From Clostridiales bacterium (GTDB lineage Bacteria; Bacillota; Clostridia; Lachnospirales; Lachnospiraceae): DNA of 63,244 bases. A model generated the notes under the pieces. It searched no databases and had not been told where the DNA came from. It saw only the letters and a program-made list of their open reading frames with translations. The DNA lies in contig JAQXNU010000151.1 of NCBI GenBank assembly GCA_029098165.1, positions 1 to 63,244 of the forward strand, read 5' to 3'. The position numbers and the translations under genes are program-made. Positions 1 to 8,865 of this stretch are shown here, piece after piece; the first letter of the stretch is position 1, and each line of letters starts with the position of its first letter.

Positions 1-20
1 TTTTTGACAGCCCCTTTTTT
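1..20. repeat. Right arm of a hairpin repeat cut by the window edge
   Basis: The first 20 bases read as the distal outer arm of the nested-hairpin repeat family described at 141, 6629, 9791, 15154 and 27295 (a T-run, ACAGCCCC, then more T). The rest of this copy lies outside the window. The match is short but fits the outer-arm sequence TTTTTCACAGCCCC with one change. Confidence 0.55.
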
Positions 21-140
21 TACATAGCAAGATAAAATCATTCGTTACATAAATCGTTTGAAAACAAATGTACCGACAAACAATACTATAGTTAATCTTT
101 TTTCTATAGTTATAGATACTTATGTGCTATAATAGTAAAA

Positions 141-256
141 AAGGGCTGTGAAGAAACAGCAAAATGATAAAGGAAAAGACGGGGAATCACATAAGAATTT
201 GGCTAAGTCCGGCCGCAAGGGAAAGGCAGCCAAATTCTAATATGATTCCACGACTC
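141..256. repeat. Nested-hairpin intergenic repeat, copy 1 (right outer arm missing)
   Basis: Begins with the outer arm GGGCTGTGAAGAAACAGC at 143, then an inner hairpin with arms 184-204 and 228-248 (two mismatches in 21 bp) around a 23-nt core at 205-227. The core is in the 'forward' orientation (AAGTCCGGCC then GGGAAAGGC). The matching right outer arm is absent: the sequence runs into the 3' end of the PTS-type gene, whose stop codon is at 276. It lies just beyond that gene's 3' end, like the other copies. Confidence 0.85.
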
Positions 257-275
257 TCATTCTCATCTCTTACTA

Positions 276-1310
276 TTAAGCTACTTCTTTTGCAGCAGCA
301 CTTCTGATCTGATCAGCAGTCATGATCTTGTAGTTTTTGAAGATCATGTAACCGATGAAACCAGCAAGTACGCTAACAAGAATACAACCAGCACCAGCGA
401 TTAATACCTGAGCTGGTTTGTTGTAAGCAAACATTACGGCGAAACCAGCGATTGGAGTTGCAGTACCTGGAGTCATGTTTGTAAGACCCATAAGAGCAAC
501 GATCACACCACTTAATGCACCACCAATAAAGTTTGTTACATAAACAGGAATTGGGTTTGCACTAATAATATCAGCCTGAGTTAATGGTTCAATTGCTACA
601 GCGATTGTATCTTTCTTAGAACCGAATTTCATCTTGTGGAAGAATACGAAGTTCATGAAAGAAGAACCGAATACGGCTAAAGCACCGATTGCCATTGGAA
701 TACCTGTTAAACCAAGCATTGCTGTAAGTGCCATGGAACTAAGTGGAGCAGTTGCTACTACGGTTAAGATACCACCAAGGATGATACCCATAACGATAGG
801 ATTTGCATTTGCAGATGTTAATAATACATCACCGATTTTTAATAATGTACCATCAACAACTGGCTGCATGAAATCTGCTACTAAACGAGCAGCTGGAGCA
901 GCGATAATAATGATTGTGATTAAGTCTAAACCAGCAGGAATCTTCTTTTCTAAGAATTTAACAATGTAGGCTACAAGGTAACCAGCGATGAAACCTGGTA
1001 AGATACCGTATCCAGAAACTGCAAGACCTACTAATACTGCATATACAGGGGAAACGCCTAGTGCTAATGGTACTAAGATACCAGCAGCAACGCCACCAAG
1101 ACTACCGTTTGATGCACCAACTTTCTGTAAGAATGAAATGTTTAAAACACCACCAAAGAATGCATCATGAAATGCTTCTACTAAGAAACTTGCACAGGCT
1201 GCATTAGCAAGGGCACCCATAGCTTTCATGCCGTTTGGAGCCTTGTAAGAAAATAAAGTAAATAATCCTAAAACTACGAGTAAAAGGGCTGTTCCAATTA
1301 AAATATCCAT
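276..1310 (-). CDS. PTS-type EIIC membrane protein (PTS_EIIC_2-like), last gene of the serine dehydratase operon
   Basis: A 344-residue, very hydrophobic protein with about nine to ten predicted membrane segments and Gly/Ala-rich helices, resembling the PTS EIIC_2 family. No EIIA or EIIB phosphorylation domain is fused or adjacent, so it may act as a stand-alone permease. It starts 15 nt after the sdaAA stop with a GGAGGTTT ribosome binding site, so it is the third gene of a minus-strand operon sdaAB-sdaAA-this gene. Inference: import of serine or a precursor of serine for the dehydratase. The family assignment is fairly firm. The substrate is a guess from context. Confidence 0.8.
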   Translation of the reverse strand: MDILIGTALLLVVLGLFTLFSYKAPNGMKAMGALANAACASFLVEAFHDAFFGGVLNISFLQKVGASNGSLGGVAAGILVPLALGVSPVYAVLVGLAVSGYGILPGFIAGYLVAYIVKFLEKKIPAGLDLITIIIIAAPAARLVADFMQPVVDGTLLKIGDVLLTSANANPIVMGIILGGILTVVATAPLSSMALTAMLGLTGIPMAIGALAVFGSSFMNFVFFHKMKFGSKKDTIAVAIEPLTQADIISANPIPVYVTNFIGGALSGVIVALMGLTNMTPGTATPIAGFAVMFAYNKPAQVLIAGAGCILVSVLAGFIGYMIFKNYKIMTADQIRSAAAKEVA

Positions 1311-1325
1311 TTGTTAAACCTCCGA

Positions 1326-2213
1326 TTAATTCTCTGATTTTCCGAAAACTTTTTCTTGTAGGGCTTTACCTGTTGGTGTAGCAGCACAGCCACCCAAAGC
1401 AGTTTCCCTAAGTTCTTCTGGTAAGTTAACACCAACTTTGTACATTGCTGAAAGTGCATCATCGAAAGGAATCTTTGAAGTAACACCAGCCATAACTAAG
1501 TCAGCTGTGCAAAGTGCATTGATTGCACCAGACACGTTACGTTTTGCACAAGGAATTTCTACAAGTCCAGCAACTGGATCGCAAACAAGTCCAAGTACGT
1601 TTTTAAAGATAATAGCAGCAGCATCTAAGCTCATCTGAGGAGTTCCACCCATTAATTCAACTACCGCACCAGCAGCCATAGCAGCAGCGGATCCACATTC
1701 TGCCTGACATCCACCTTCGGCACCGGCAAATGTAGCATTTTTACCAATAATCATACCGATAGCAGCAGATGCAAATAATGCAGTCACAAGTTCTTCATCT
1801 GTTTTGTTTAGGATTTCTCCAGCAGTATTGATAACCGCAGGAAGAATTCCACAAGAACCAGCAGTTGGACAGGCTACGATTTTACCCATAGCACCGTTTA
1901 CTTCGGAACAAGACATAGCCATGGCCATAGCTTTGACAATGCCTCCACCCATTAAGGTGTTTCCCTTGTCATGGTATTGCTGTAAACGATAAGCATCTCC
2001 ACCGATTAATCCACTAAGAGAGTAAACTTCTTTTTCTCTACCAGCTGTTGCGCCTTCTCTCATAACTTCAAGTGTTTTTTGCATTTGTGCGATGAGTTCT
2101 TCACGAGAAACTTCTTTTGTTTCCATTTCTACTCGAATGGCATATTCGCTAAGAGATATTTGTTCTGCTGCGCAGATTTCAAGAAGCTCTTGTCCAGAAT
2201 TAGCAATGTTCAT
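1326..2213 (-). CDS. sdaAA: L-serine dehydratase, iron-sulfur-dependent, alpha subunit
   Basis: A 295-residue catalytic subunit of the two-subunit Fe-S L-serine ammonia-lyase, which converts L-serine to pyruvate and ammonia in the cytosol. Cluster-binding cysteines are visible in the segments CPTAGSCG, GCQAECGSAAAM and VCDPVAGLVEIPC. Length is normal for the separate alpha subunit of Gram-positive bacteria. The start is fixed by an AGGAGGT site lying within the 3' end of sdaAB; the sdaAB stop and this start are one base apart, so translation is probably coupled. Confidence 0.96.
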   Translation of the reverse strand: MNIANSGQELLEICAAEQISLSEYAIRVEMETKEVSREELIAQMQKTLEVMREGATAGREKEVYSLSGLIGGDAYRLQQYHDKGNTLMGGGIVKAMAMAMSCSEVNGAMGKIVACPTAGSCGILPAVINTAGEILNKTDEELVTALFASAAIGMIIGKNATFAGAEGGCQAECGSAAAMAAGAVVELMGGTPQMSLDAAAIIFKNVLGLVCDPVAGLVEIPCAKRNVSGAINALCTADLVMAGVTSKIPFDDALSAMYKVGVNLPEELRETALGGCAATPTGKALQEKVFGKSEN

Positions 2214-2214
2214 A

Positions 2215-2892
2215 TTAATTACCTCCTAAAGAATTAATCACAATTACTCGTCCTACGCCTTCAACATTCTTAATCTTTTCGATAATTTCATCATTAGCAG
2301 GGCTGTCAATTTCAAGTGTCATTGTAGCGCCCTTGCCCTTCTGACTACGAACAAGAGTCATGTAAGCAATATTGATCTGTTTTTCATAGAAGAGTGCAGA
2401 TATCTTAGCAACGGTTCCTGGAATGTCATCATGGCAAGTGATAATCGTTGGATATTCACCTGTAATTTGAACTTTGTTCCCGTTGATTTCATTAATCTTT
2501 ACTAAACCGCCACCGATGGAGGAACCAAGAACTTCCCACATAATATCATCACAGTCTTTAATTAAAAATTTCACTGTGTTTGGATGAACTTGTCCAAGGT
2601 CAGCTGGAGTAAAATGTAATGTTAATCCTTCTGATTCAGCAATTGCGATAGAATCTTTTAATCTGGCATCATCTGGAGCCATTCCTAAGATACCAGCTAC
2701 AAGTGCTCGATCAGTACCATGTCCTTTGTAAGTTTCGCGGAAAGAGCCATGAAGTAAAAATGTTACTTCTTTAATAGGTTTGTTAACAATCGTTTTTGCA
2801 ATCTTACCTAATCTAGCTGCTCCAGCAGTGTGTGAAGAGGATGGGCCTATCATGATCGGTCCTAATACATCAAATACACCAATGTTCGCCAT
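2215..2892 (-). CDS. sdaAB: L-serine dehydratase, iron-sulfur-dependent, beta subunit
   Basis: A 225-residue partner of SdaAA. The N-terminal segment carries the family motif IGPSSSHTAGAARLG. The C-terminal third (about residues 148-222, from ITCHDDIPGTVAKI) is an ACT domain, usually a serine/regulatory site in these enzymes. The start has an AGGAAGT ribosome binding site. It is the first gene of the operon. About 120 nt upstream on the transcribed strand a short stem (3013-3028) followed by T residues could be an attenuator, but this is weak. Confidence 0.95.
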   Translation of the reverse strand: MANIGVFDVLGPIMIGPSSSHTAGAARLGKIAKTIVNKPIKEVTFLLHGSFRETYKGHGTDRALVAGILGMAPDDARLKDSIAIAESEGLTLHFTPADLGQVHPNTVKFLIKDCDDIMWEVLGSSIGGGLVKINEINGNKVQITGEYPTIITCHDDIPGTVAKISALFYEKQINIAYMTLVRSQKGKGATMTLEIDSPANDEIIEKIKNVEGVGRVIVINSLGGN

Positions 2893-3533
2893 TTATAACT
2901 TCCTTTCTGCAAGTAAATAAAGCATTAAGCATTAAATAGTAAATAGTGAGTTTTATGAAATAAAAAACTATTAAATAGTAACTTTAAATAGAAATTAAAA
3001 TTTCTATCAAAAACGACTAAAAAGTCGTATATGCTAATAATTTACTTTTTGTGACTTATTACAACAAGATTATACAATAAAAGTTTTAATTTGTATATAT
3101 TAAACAGACAATTCCAAAAATTACTAGCATTTTTGGGCTAAACGTTCGAATTTTTGCACAATTATGGAAGAAATGCTACAACAGGGGAAGGGGGTTAGTT
3201 GAAAATATGGCTATTTTGGTGTATAATCATTTCCATGCGGTATAAAAAAATAGTCAATTCGACTAGAAATTAGAAGAACTGACTATGGTATTCAAATATT
3301 ATAAGTAATAATGATATATATAGAACGAATTTCGAGATTGATGACATTTTACTAAAAAAAGTATAGAAAAATACTACAAAATAGGTTATAATTAAGTAAA
3401 TGTCAAAAATATGTCATATTTTAGACATATTTTTGTGATATAATTGTAAAAGAAGTATTTATAAAGAAAAAAACAGAATAAAGATTTGACACATAATAGC
3501 ATTTTTATTAAATAAGAAGGGATCTAAACATAT
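2893..3533. other. 641-bp divergent intergenic region, AT-rich with short dyads
   Basis: Separates the minus-strand serine operon from the plus-strand cell-wall hydrolase. No ORF with a credible start is seen. It contains a sigma-A promoter at 3199-3227, a dyad AGTAT-N6-ATACT near 3359-3374, and an 11-bp perfect hairpin with arms 3405-3415 and 3424-3434 in the leader of the hydrolase gene. A 6-bp stem at 3013-3028 with a T-run on the minus strand lies in the sdaAB leader. The role of these dyads is unknown. Confidence 0.6.
3199..3227 (+). promoter_or_regulatory. Sigma-A promoter TTGAAA-17-TATAAT
   Basis: The -35 box TTGAAA is at 3199-3204 and a perfect TATAAT at 3222-3227, with a 17-bp spacer. 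It points toward the NlpC/P60 gene 300 bp downstream; a nearer TATAAT-like box at 3387 has no good -35. Confidence 0.55.
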
Positions 3534-5432
3534 ATGACGCCATGGGTTAAGAAAGCAAAGCTACATATTATTACTACAGTTACAGTTTGTGGTCTTGTAG
3601 TAGCAATGATCGTACCAGCAAATAAAAAAGAAAGTAGTGCTCAGGTTGTAGGACAACAGGAACCATCCATTAATTTAGATTTAACAGAGAATGAACTCGC
3701 TAAAAGCGTATTAGAAACATCGAATCAGTTAGCACAGGCAGATACATCAAGCGTAGCGAATATGATGCGTGAAGCACAGGTGCCTCAAGTCGCATCCTAT
3801 AATAGTAATGTAACTGAGACAGATGGTGTACTGTCATTCAAACAGGAAACATTAAATCAGAATGTATTAGGACAAGCAAACGACGATCAAGAAAGCAGTC
3901 TGTTAAGTATGGAAAGTTCCGATGAAAACTCTGCAGAAGAAACAATTGGTGCTGTAAATCCATTAGAAGATGAATCGGATAAACAGAATGATATGGAAGA
4001 GGGAAGCATCAATGAAGATGGCTCTGAGAATGAAGAGGAGAATGCAAAGGAGGATGAAGAACCAGCCCCTGACTTTTATCAAGTTGGTGTAACGCATAGT
4101 TCTGTTGCTGATATCCAGCAAAGATTAATGGATTTAGGCTTTATGGATTATGCCGAACCTACGAATTACTATGGAAATATTACAGCAGAAGCTGTCATGA
4201 TGTTCCAACGTCAGAATGATCTGAAACAGGACGGTATTATTGGGCCAGATACAAAGGACATGTTAATGTCAGCTGATGCAAAAAAGTATACAGCGAAACT
4301 TGGTATGGATGGTAGTGATATCAAGCGTATCCAGACTCGTTTATACGAAATGGGTTATTTAGCTTCATCCGATCAAATCACTGGTCATTTTGGTGATGTA
4401 ACAGAAGCCGCAGTTAAGAAAATGCAAGAAACAAACGGATTAGCAGCTGATGGTAAAGTTGGTCAGATGACAGTTGAATTAATCTATAGTGGGGAAGCAA
4501 AACCTAATTTAATCTCTTATGGAGATAAGAGTGATATCGTACTTGCATGTCAGAAACGATTAAAAGAATTAGGATATTTAACAACAACACCTGATGGTAC
4601 CTATGGAAATGACACTTCCATAGCGGTGAAGCAATTCCAGTCTCGTAATGACTTGGTTGTTGATGGTTTCTTGGGACCATCCACTCGTGAAGCTTTAAAT
4701 AGTTCTAATGCAGTTGCTAATGGTGTCATGCTTGGTGATAACAGTGAGATGGTAACCCGTATTCAGGAACTATTGATTAAATATGGTTATCTAGCTTCTG
4801 AAAATAAAACAGGATACTTTGGAGAGGTAACGGAATCAGCTGTTAAAGCATTCCAGAAAGCTAATGGTTTATCTGCAGATGGTAACGTTGGTGCGCTGAC
4901 GATGGCTAAATTAACTGGTTCCAATGTTGTAAAAGCTTCTTCCTCTAATAGTTCAACTAACTCTAATAGTAATAGCGGACAATCCAATAGTGATAATAGC
5001 AGTTCCAATAAAAAGCCACAGAATAATAGTAATTCTGAAAACTCATCTTCTAACAGTGGAACATCATCTTCTAGTGTTAGTGCATTGATCAGTGTTGCAA
5101 AGTCGAAATGTGGAGCACCTTATGTATTAGGTGCCAAAGGACCTAACGCCTTCGACTGTTCCGGCTTTGTTTATTGGTGTTTAAATCAAGTTGGTGTAAA
5201 ACAAAGTTACATTACTTCTAGTGGATGGAGAAATGTAGGTAAATATCAGAAGATTACAAAATTCTCTAATATTAAAGCAGGAGATATCGTTGTTGTACGT
5301 GGACACGTTGGTATTGCTGCAGGTGGCGGAATGGTAATCGATGCTTCTTCTAGTAGTGGTAAAATTGTATATCGTGAGTTAGGTTCATGGTGGAGTTCAA
5401 ACTTCATCTGTGCATGGAGAATTTTCGGTTAA
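3534..5432 (+). CDS. Secreted peptidoglycan hydrolase: four PG-binding repeats plus NlpC/P60 domain
   Basis: A 632-residue exported cell-wall hydrolase. Residues 1-36 form a signal peptide (KKAK, then a hydrophobic stretch, SSAQ). Residues 37-185 are low-complexity and acidic. Four PG_binding_1 repeats follow at about 186-245, 256-318, 326-388 and 398-462, each with a YG..T..AV..FQ core. A Ser/Asn linker spans 463-518, and the NlpC/P60 peptidase domain runs from about 519 to 632. The catalytic Cys is residue 542 (FDCSGF) and the His is residue 591 (GHVGI). The likely reaction is cleavage of the D-iGlu-diaminoacid bond in peptidoglycan stems. ATG start with AAGAAGGG upstream. Confidence 0.93.
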   Translation: MTPWVKKAKLHIITTVTVCGLVVAMIVPANKKESSAQVVGQQEPSINLDLTENELAKSVLETSNQLAQADTSSVANMMREAQVPQVASYNSNVTETDGVLSFKQETLNQNVLGQANDDQESSLLSMESSDENSAEETIGAVNPLEDESDKQNDMEEGSINEDGSENEEENAKEDEEPAPDFYQVGVTHSSVADIQQRLMDLGFMDYAEPTNYYGNITAEAVMMFQRQNDLKQDGIIGPDTKDMLMSADAKKYTAKLGMDGSDIKRIQTRLYEMGYLASSDQITGHFGDVTEAAVKKMQETNGLAADGKVGQMTVELIYSGEAKPNLISYGDKSDIVLACQKRLKELGYLTTTPDGTYGNDTSIAVKQFQSRNDLVVDGFLGPSTREALNSSNAVANGVMLGDNSEMVTRIQELLIKYGYLASENKTGYFGEVTESAVKAFQKANGLSADGNVGALTMAKLTGSNVVKASSSNSSTNSNSNSGQSNSDNSSSNKKPQNNSNSENSSSNSGTSSSSVSALISVAKSKCGAPYVLGAKGPNAFDCSGFVYWCLNQVGVKQSYITSSGWRNVGKYQKITKFSNIKAGDIVVVRGHVGIAAGGGMVIDASSSSGKIVYRELGSWWSSNFICAWRIFG

Positions 5433-5477
5433 ATCTTAGCAGTATTATTCGAATGATACATTATAAATGATAAAGTT

Positions 5478-5520
5478 ATAGGGTTATGGTAGTTCAGGCT
5501 ACTGTAACCCTATATTTTAT
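5478..5520. terminator. Terminator between convergent genes
   Basis: Arms 5478-5492 and 5499-5513 (ATAGGGTTA... pairs with TAACCCTAT, two central mismatches) followed by a T-rich tail. It ends the NlpC/P60 transcript and overlaps the last codons of the convergent Ig-like gene. Confidence 0.75.
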
Positions 5521-6501
5521 TTTTATGCCGTCCTCTGAGATGGTTATGTAAGCAGTTCCGGCTTTTTTTGCAGTTAGCTGCCCGTCACGGGATACTGTGA
5601 CAACTTTCTTATTGCTTGATGTGAATTTTGGTTTGTTACCAGAAGAAACTTTGACATAAAGAAGTTTACTATCACCTACCGATAGTTTACAAGAAGTATT
5701 AGGAACATAGATTTTTGGTTGTAAGACTGTAACAGAACAGGTGGTACTAACACCATTAACTGTTGCAGTTATGGTTGCAGTACCATGTTTCTTTGCGGTA
5801 AGTAGACCATCTTTCGAAACGGTTACAACGCTTTTTTTACTTGATTTCCATGTTGGGGTTGCGCCATTGGAAGTAGTGACGGACAAGGTCGCTGTTTGGT
5901 TGCGATATAAGGAAATGGACGTCTTGTTCATGTGGATTACTGGAGCTTTGACAATTACTTTGCATGGCTTTTTTACTTTGTTTGCTGAAACTGTGATTAT
6001 TGTTTCGCCAGGAGCTATCGCTGTTATATTACCAAATTCATCAACAGAAGCTATCTTTCTATTTTTCGATTTGTAGGTTACGGACGAATTGTCAGAAACA
6101 TGAGCTTTTAGTTGAAACATTTGGGACGATTCCAGTGTAACTTTGGTTGAATTTAGTATTACGTCGGTCGGTAAGACTGTGACTTGTACCTTAATACTGC
6201 TAAGCAACCAGGAAATACTGATCACAGCACTGCCAGCCTTTTTTGCTACTGCTTTTCCAAATTCATCGATCGATACGACGGAAGGTTTGCTACTCTTGAA
6301 TTTACATAAGCTATTCGTATTAGGGCCGTCAAGCGCGTAACGTTCTTCTCCAATTTTCATAGTTACGGTATTGGGTAAAAGAATCTTAAATGGTGTGATC
6401 TTATCATTCGTAGATGCAAATGCTTCTTTTACTGGAATCACCTGAAGTGTAAAGATAAGAAATGAGAGTAAGAAAATAGATATACTTTTTATTGATTTCA
6501 T
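5494..6501 (-). CDS. Secreted Big_2 (bacterial Ig-like) repeat protein
   Basis: A 335-residue exported protein built of about four Ig-like group 2 domains. The later repeats share the pattern W/FxSSxKxVVTVSxDGxLTAKKxGTAxIT, seen three times in variant form, including KIASVDEFGNITAIAPGETI. It starts with a clear signal peptide (MKSIKSISIFLLSFLIF to AFAS). The start at 6501 is chosen because GGAGGAC lies seven bases upstream and the signal peptide begins there; an upstream in-frame ATG at 6654 lacks both. No catalytic domain or cell-wall anchor is seen. Likely a surface or matrix protein. Confidence 0.88.
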   Translation of the reverse strand: MKSIKSISIFLLSFLIFTLQVIPVKEAFASTNDKITPFKILLPNTVTMKIGEERYALDGPNTNSLCKFKSSKPSVVSIDEFGKAVAKKAGSAVISISWLLSSIKVQVTVLPTDVILNSTKVTLESSQMFQLKAHVSDNSSVTYKSKNRKIASVDEFGNITAIAPGETIITVSANKVKKPCKVIVKAPVIHMNKTSISLYRNQTATLSVTTSNGATPTWKSSKKSVVTVSKDGLLTAKKHGTATITATVNGVSTTCSVTVLQPKIYVPNTSCKLSVGDSKLLYVKVSSGNKPKFTSSNKKVVTVSRDGQLTAKKAGTAYITISEDGIKIKYRVTVA

Positions 6502-6628
6502 ATTAGTCCTCCAATTAATGAGAGGAATAATACTGCTAAGATATATTGAGTTTATCATATACTTTTTTATATGTAAATGAAATTCGATGGATAAAATAGA
6601 ACAAAATCCGAGTTCATATACTAGATTA

Positions 6629-6782
6629 GAGCTGTGTAAAAACAGAAAAAACATTGACGAGGTGAGAGGGGAGTTATCATATTAGAATTTGGCTAAGTCC
6701 GGCCGGCAGGGAAAGGCAGCCAAATTCTAATATGATAACTCCCCTCTCACACTCATCTATCTTGCTGTTTTTTCACAGCTCG
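6629..6782. repeat. Nested-hairpin intergenic repeat, copy 2 (complete)
   Basis: Outer arms 6629-6645 and 6765-6782 (GAGCTGTG.. with ..CACAGCTC). The inner hairpin has perfect 33-bp arms at 6662-6694 and 6718-6750. The 23-nt core at 6695-6717 is forward. It ends nine bases from the stop codon of the DUF3892 gene, so it forms that gene's 3' end. The G to A change in the outer arm (GAGCTG rather than GGGCTG) is matched on the other side (CAGCTC). Confidence 0.9.
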
Positions 6783-6791
6783 TTAACTATT

Positions 6792-7085
6792 TTAGTGTGG
6801 AACTGTTGGAAGATGGCTTAGATTATTATCTTCTGTTTGATCAGGAAGGGATTTTAAATACTCTTGTCCATTACGATGAGAGATGCCTACACCTTTGATA
6901 TCACCCGCTTTCGCTAAAGCAACTCCTTCTTCTTTAGTTACGATATTACCACTTGATAACTGATAGCCGGTTACTCGACCACTTTCTTTTACTAAACCAG
7001 TGATCTCACAGGCATTTGCTTTTGGTTGTGGAATATCATCTAATGCACTCATTGGCAAAGAGACTTGATCTCGAAATGGGTTCAT
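6792..7085 (-). CDS. DUF3892 domain protein
   Basis: A 97-residue soluble protein. The DUF3892 domain covers about residues 27-80 (CEITGLVKESGRVTGYQLS, then GDIKGVGISHRNG). The family is small, widespread in Firmicutes and has no assigned function. The start at 7085 follows TAGGAGGC; a longer in-frame start lacks a ribosome binding site. It is a single gene on the minus strand whose 3' end abuts hairpin copy 2. It is divergent from the PARG-like gene, with about 150 bp between them. Confidence 0.85.
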   Translation of the reverse strand: MNPFRDQVSLPMSALDDIPQPKANACEITGLVKESGRVTGYQLSSGNIVTKEEGVALAKAGDIKGVGISHRNGQEYLKSLPDQTEDNNLSHLPTVPH

Positions 7086-7236
7086 AGCTTGCCTCCTAAG
7101 ATAAGTGATAACAGTATTCTTGATTTTATCTAAGATTCTTATTCTTATCAAACGAAAATACCATTAGTTTCTATAAACTAATCAATACTTTTCAAGTTTT
7201 ATCATATGATAGACCATAAGAATAAATATGTGGTAG

Positions 7237-8841
7237 GTGACTTGGGTGGAAATGGATCACATGATAAAAGAAACATTGGATGTTATTAGAAAAGGTTATT
7301 ATAAATGTGGAAATCAAAGAGTAAACCTAAGTTTAACTACTGGAATCTATAATTATGAGAGGGTAGAAGTTTATTCGCCAACTCAGCTGGTAGATATTTT
7401 TTGCGATACCGATCATTTTATGAGAGAAAAATTCTATGAACCATATAATCATACGATAAAAGTGCTCACAGGAGCATCCTATGAAGTTGCAAAAGATTAT
7501 CTAAGACCATTGATCATGAATTTAGCAGATGCTATAAATCCAGGGGGTGGCTGCATTCCGAAAAAAAAGACAAATGAATTTCAATTAGTGTATGCAACAA
7601 GTCTTTATCTAAGTTTAAGTTCACAGGAAGCTAGTCAGGTATATCTGTTCAATGAGAACTGCAAAAGCCCGATGTTTTCTGATTATATGTTATTATCAAG
7701 AGAGATTGCTGTATTTCGTGATTCCAACAAACGACTCTTATTACATCCATATCCCGTTGCTGTATTATCTATGATGCCAGTAGAGCGATGTCAGATACCA
7801 CGGAGTGAGTCAAAAGAGTATGAAATTGATACAATCATGAAAATGAGAATTAGATTGTTTTTTTATGTTGCTGCACGTAATATGTATCGTAATCTCATTC
7901 TGGTTCCAGCAGGTTTTGAAGATTATGGTCATTCCCCGTATAAAACGGCGCAATATTTTTATGATATCCTTATAAAGGAAGATTACATAGATTTTTTTGA
8001 ACAGATTATTTTTTCGTTTGACCAGGATTCCTCGAAAGTTTCAATGCAGGTTTATGAACAAGTATTTCACTATAATTCAAATTACAAACGGTTAACGCAA
8101 TCAGATTATGGCAAGTCAAGTAATACAATTCAGGGTAAAATTGCCTCAAAACAGATGGAACAGGATCAATACATTGTTAAACAGCAAATTCAAGTACAGT
8201 CTGTCGTACAGCAGAGAGAATTGGATCAGCAAGAACCGAAGATTTCTGTTAAGGGAATGTATAGGCAAAGTAATAAGAAATATATTCAAGCTCTATATCC
8301 ATTCCCGGAATGTAATTACACGTTGGAAACGAACCGAGCTTCATTTTGTTGGGGGTATGCCCAAGGAATACTTGAAGATGGAGTTCCGTTTGCTGCTGAA
8401 TTGATGCAGACGAAAAAACAGCAGATAACAGCTGTGTTCATTCTTCCTTATTTGAATCAAATGAATCAGATATCGCAAATGGTAAATAATAAAGACAGTA
8501 CAAGATTTACGATGAAAAAATATGATATCAAGAAACCAGTAGATATTTGGAATTCTATTTTATGTCAGGGAATGCAGCATTATGAAAAAGAATTGCAATA
8601 TGAGGTAATCGATAACTATATTAGTTACCTTATTTACATGAATTTGCTAGAAATACAAAAATCTGATATTGAAGGTTTTGCTCATGTGTTATATGATAGA
8701 GCAGGACATAAGGTTGTGGCAATAGAAATAACACTGAAAAATTTTACTCGTGTGGAAGGAATTGTTCCATTAAGATTCCAACCATTTACAAGGGAAATGA
8801 TCACTGAGGATAAGGTGGAAAGTCGTTTACGCATAACCTAA
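7237..8841 (+). CDS. PARG-like macrodomain protein (TIGR02452/DUF2263 type) with C-terminal unknown domain
   Basis: A roughly 534-residue protein. Residues 15-290 resemble the microbial poly(ADP-ribose) glycohydrolase family: NLADAINPGGG near 95-105, a YATSLYLSL segment, and LVPAGFEDYGHSPYKTAQYF near 226-245. In active members GGG is followed by a QEE triad that supplies the catalytic Glu. Here the aligned positions read NEF, so the catalytic Glu appears lost. Residues about 345-534 form a second domain I do not recognise. The start is uncertain: GTG at 7237, ATG at 7252 or ATG at 7261 (the latter with GGTGGA ten bases upstream). Followed closely by a GNAT gene. Confidence 0.75.
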   Translation: MTWVEMDHMIKETLDVIRKGYYKCGNQRVNLSLTTGIYNYERVEVYSPTQLVDIFCDTDHFMREKFYEPYNHTIKVLTGASYEVAKDYLRPLIMNLADAINPGGGCIPKKKTNEFQLVYATSLYLSLSSQEASQVYLFNENCKSPMFSDYMLLSREIAVFRDSNKRLLLHPYPVAVLSMMPVERCQIPRSESKEYEIDTIMKMRIRLFFYVAARNMYRNLILVPAGFEDYGHSPYKTAQYFYDILIKEDYIDFFEQIIFSFDQDSSKVSMQVYEQVFHYNSNYKRLTQSDYGKSSNTIQGKIASKQMEQDQYIVKQQIQVQSVVQQRELDQQEPKISVKGMYRQSNKKYIQALYPFPECNYTLETNRASFCWGYAQGILEDGVPFAAELMQTKKQQITAVFILPYLNQMNQISQMVNNKDSTRFTMKKYDIKKPVDIWNSILCQGMQHYEKELQYEVIDNYISYLIYMNLLEIQKSDIEGFAHVLYDRAGHKVVAIEITLKNFTRVEGIVPLRFQPFTREMITEDKVESRLRIT

Positions 8842-8865
8842 CAAGATATGAGGAAGGGACATAAT

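Noticed and set aside
3486-3514. TTGACA with TTAAAT-like box just before the NlpC/P60 gene
   Set aside because: The start of transcription would fall after the ribosome binding site, so it cannot serve this gene.
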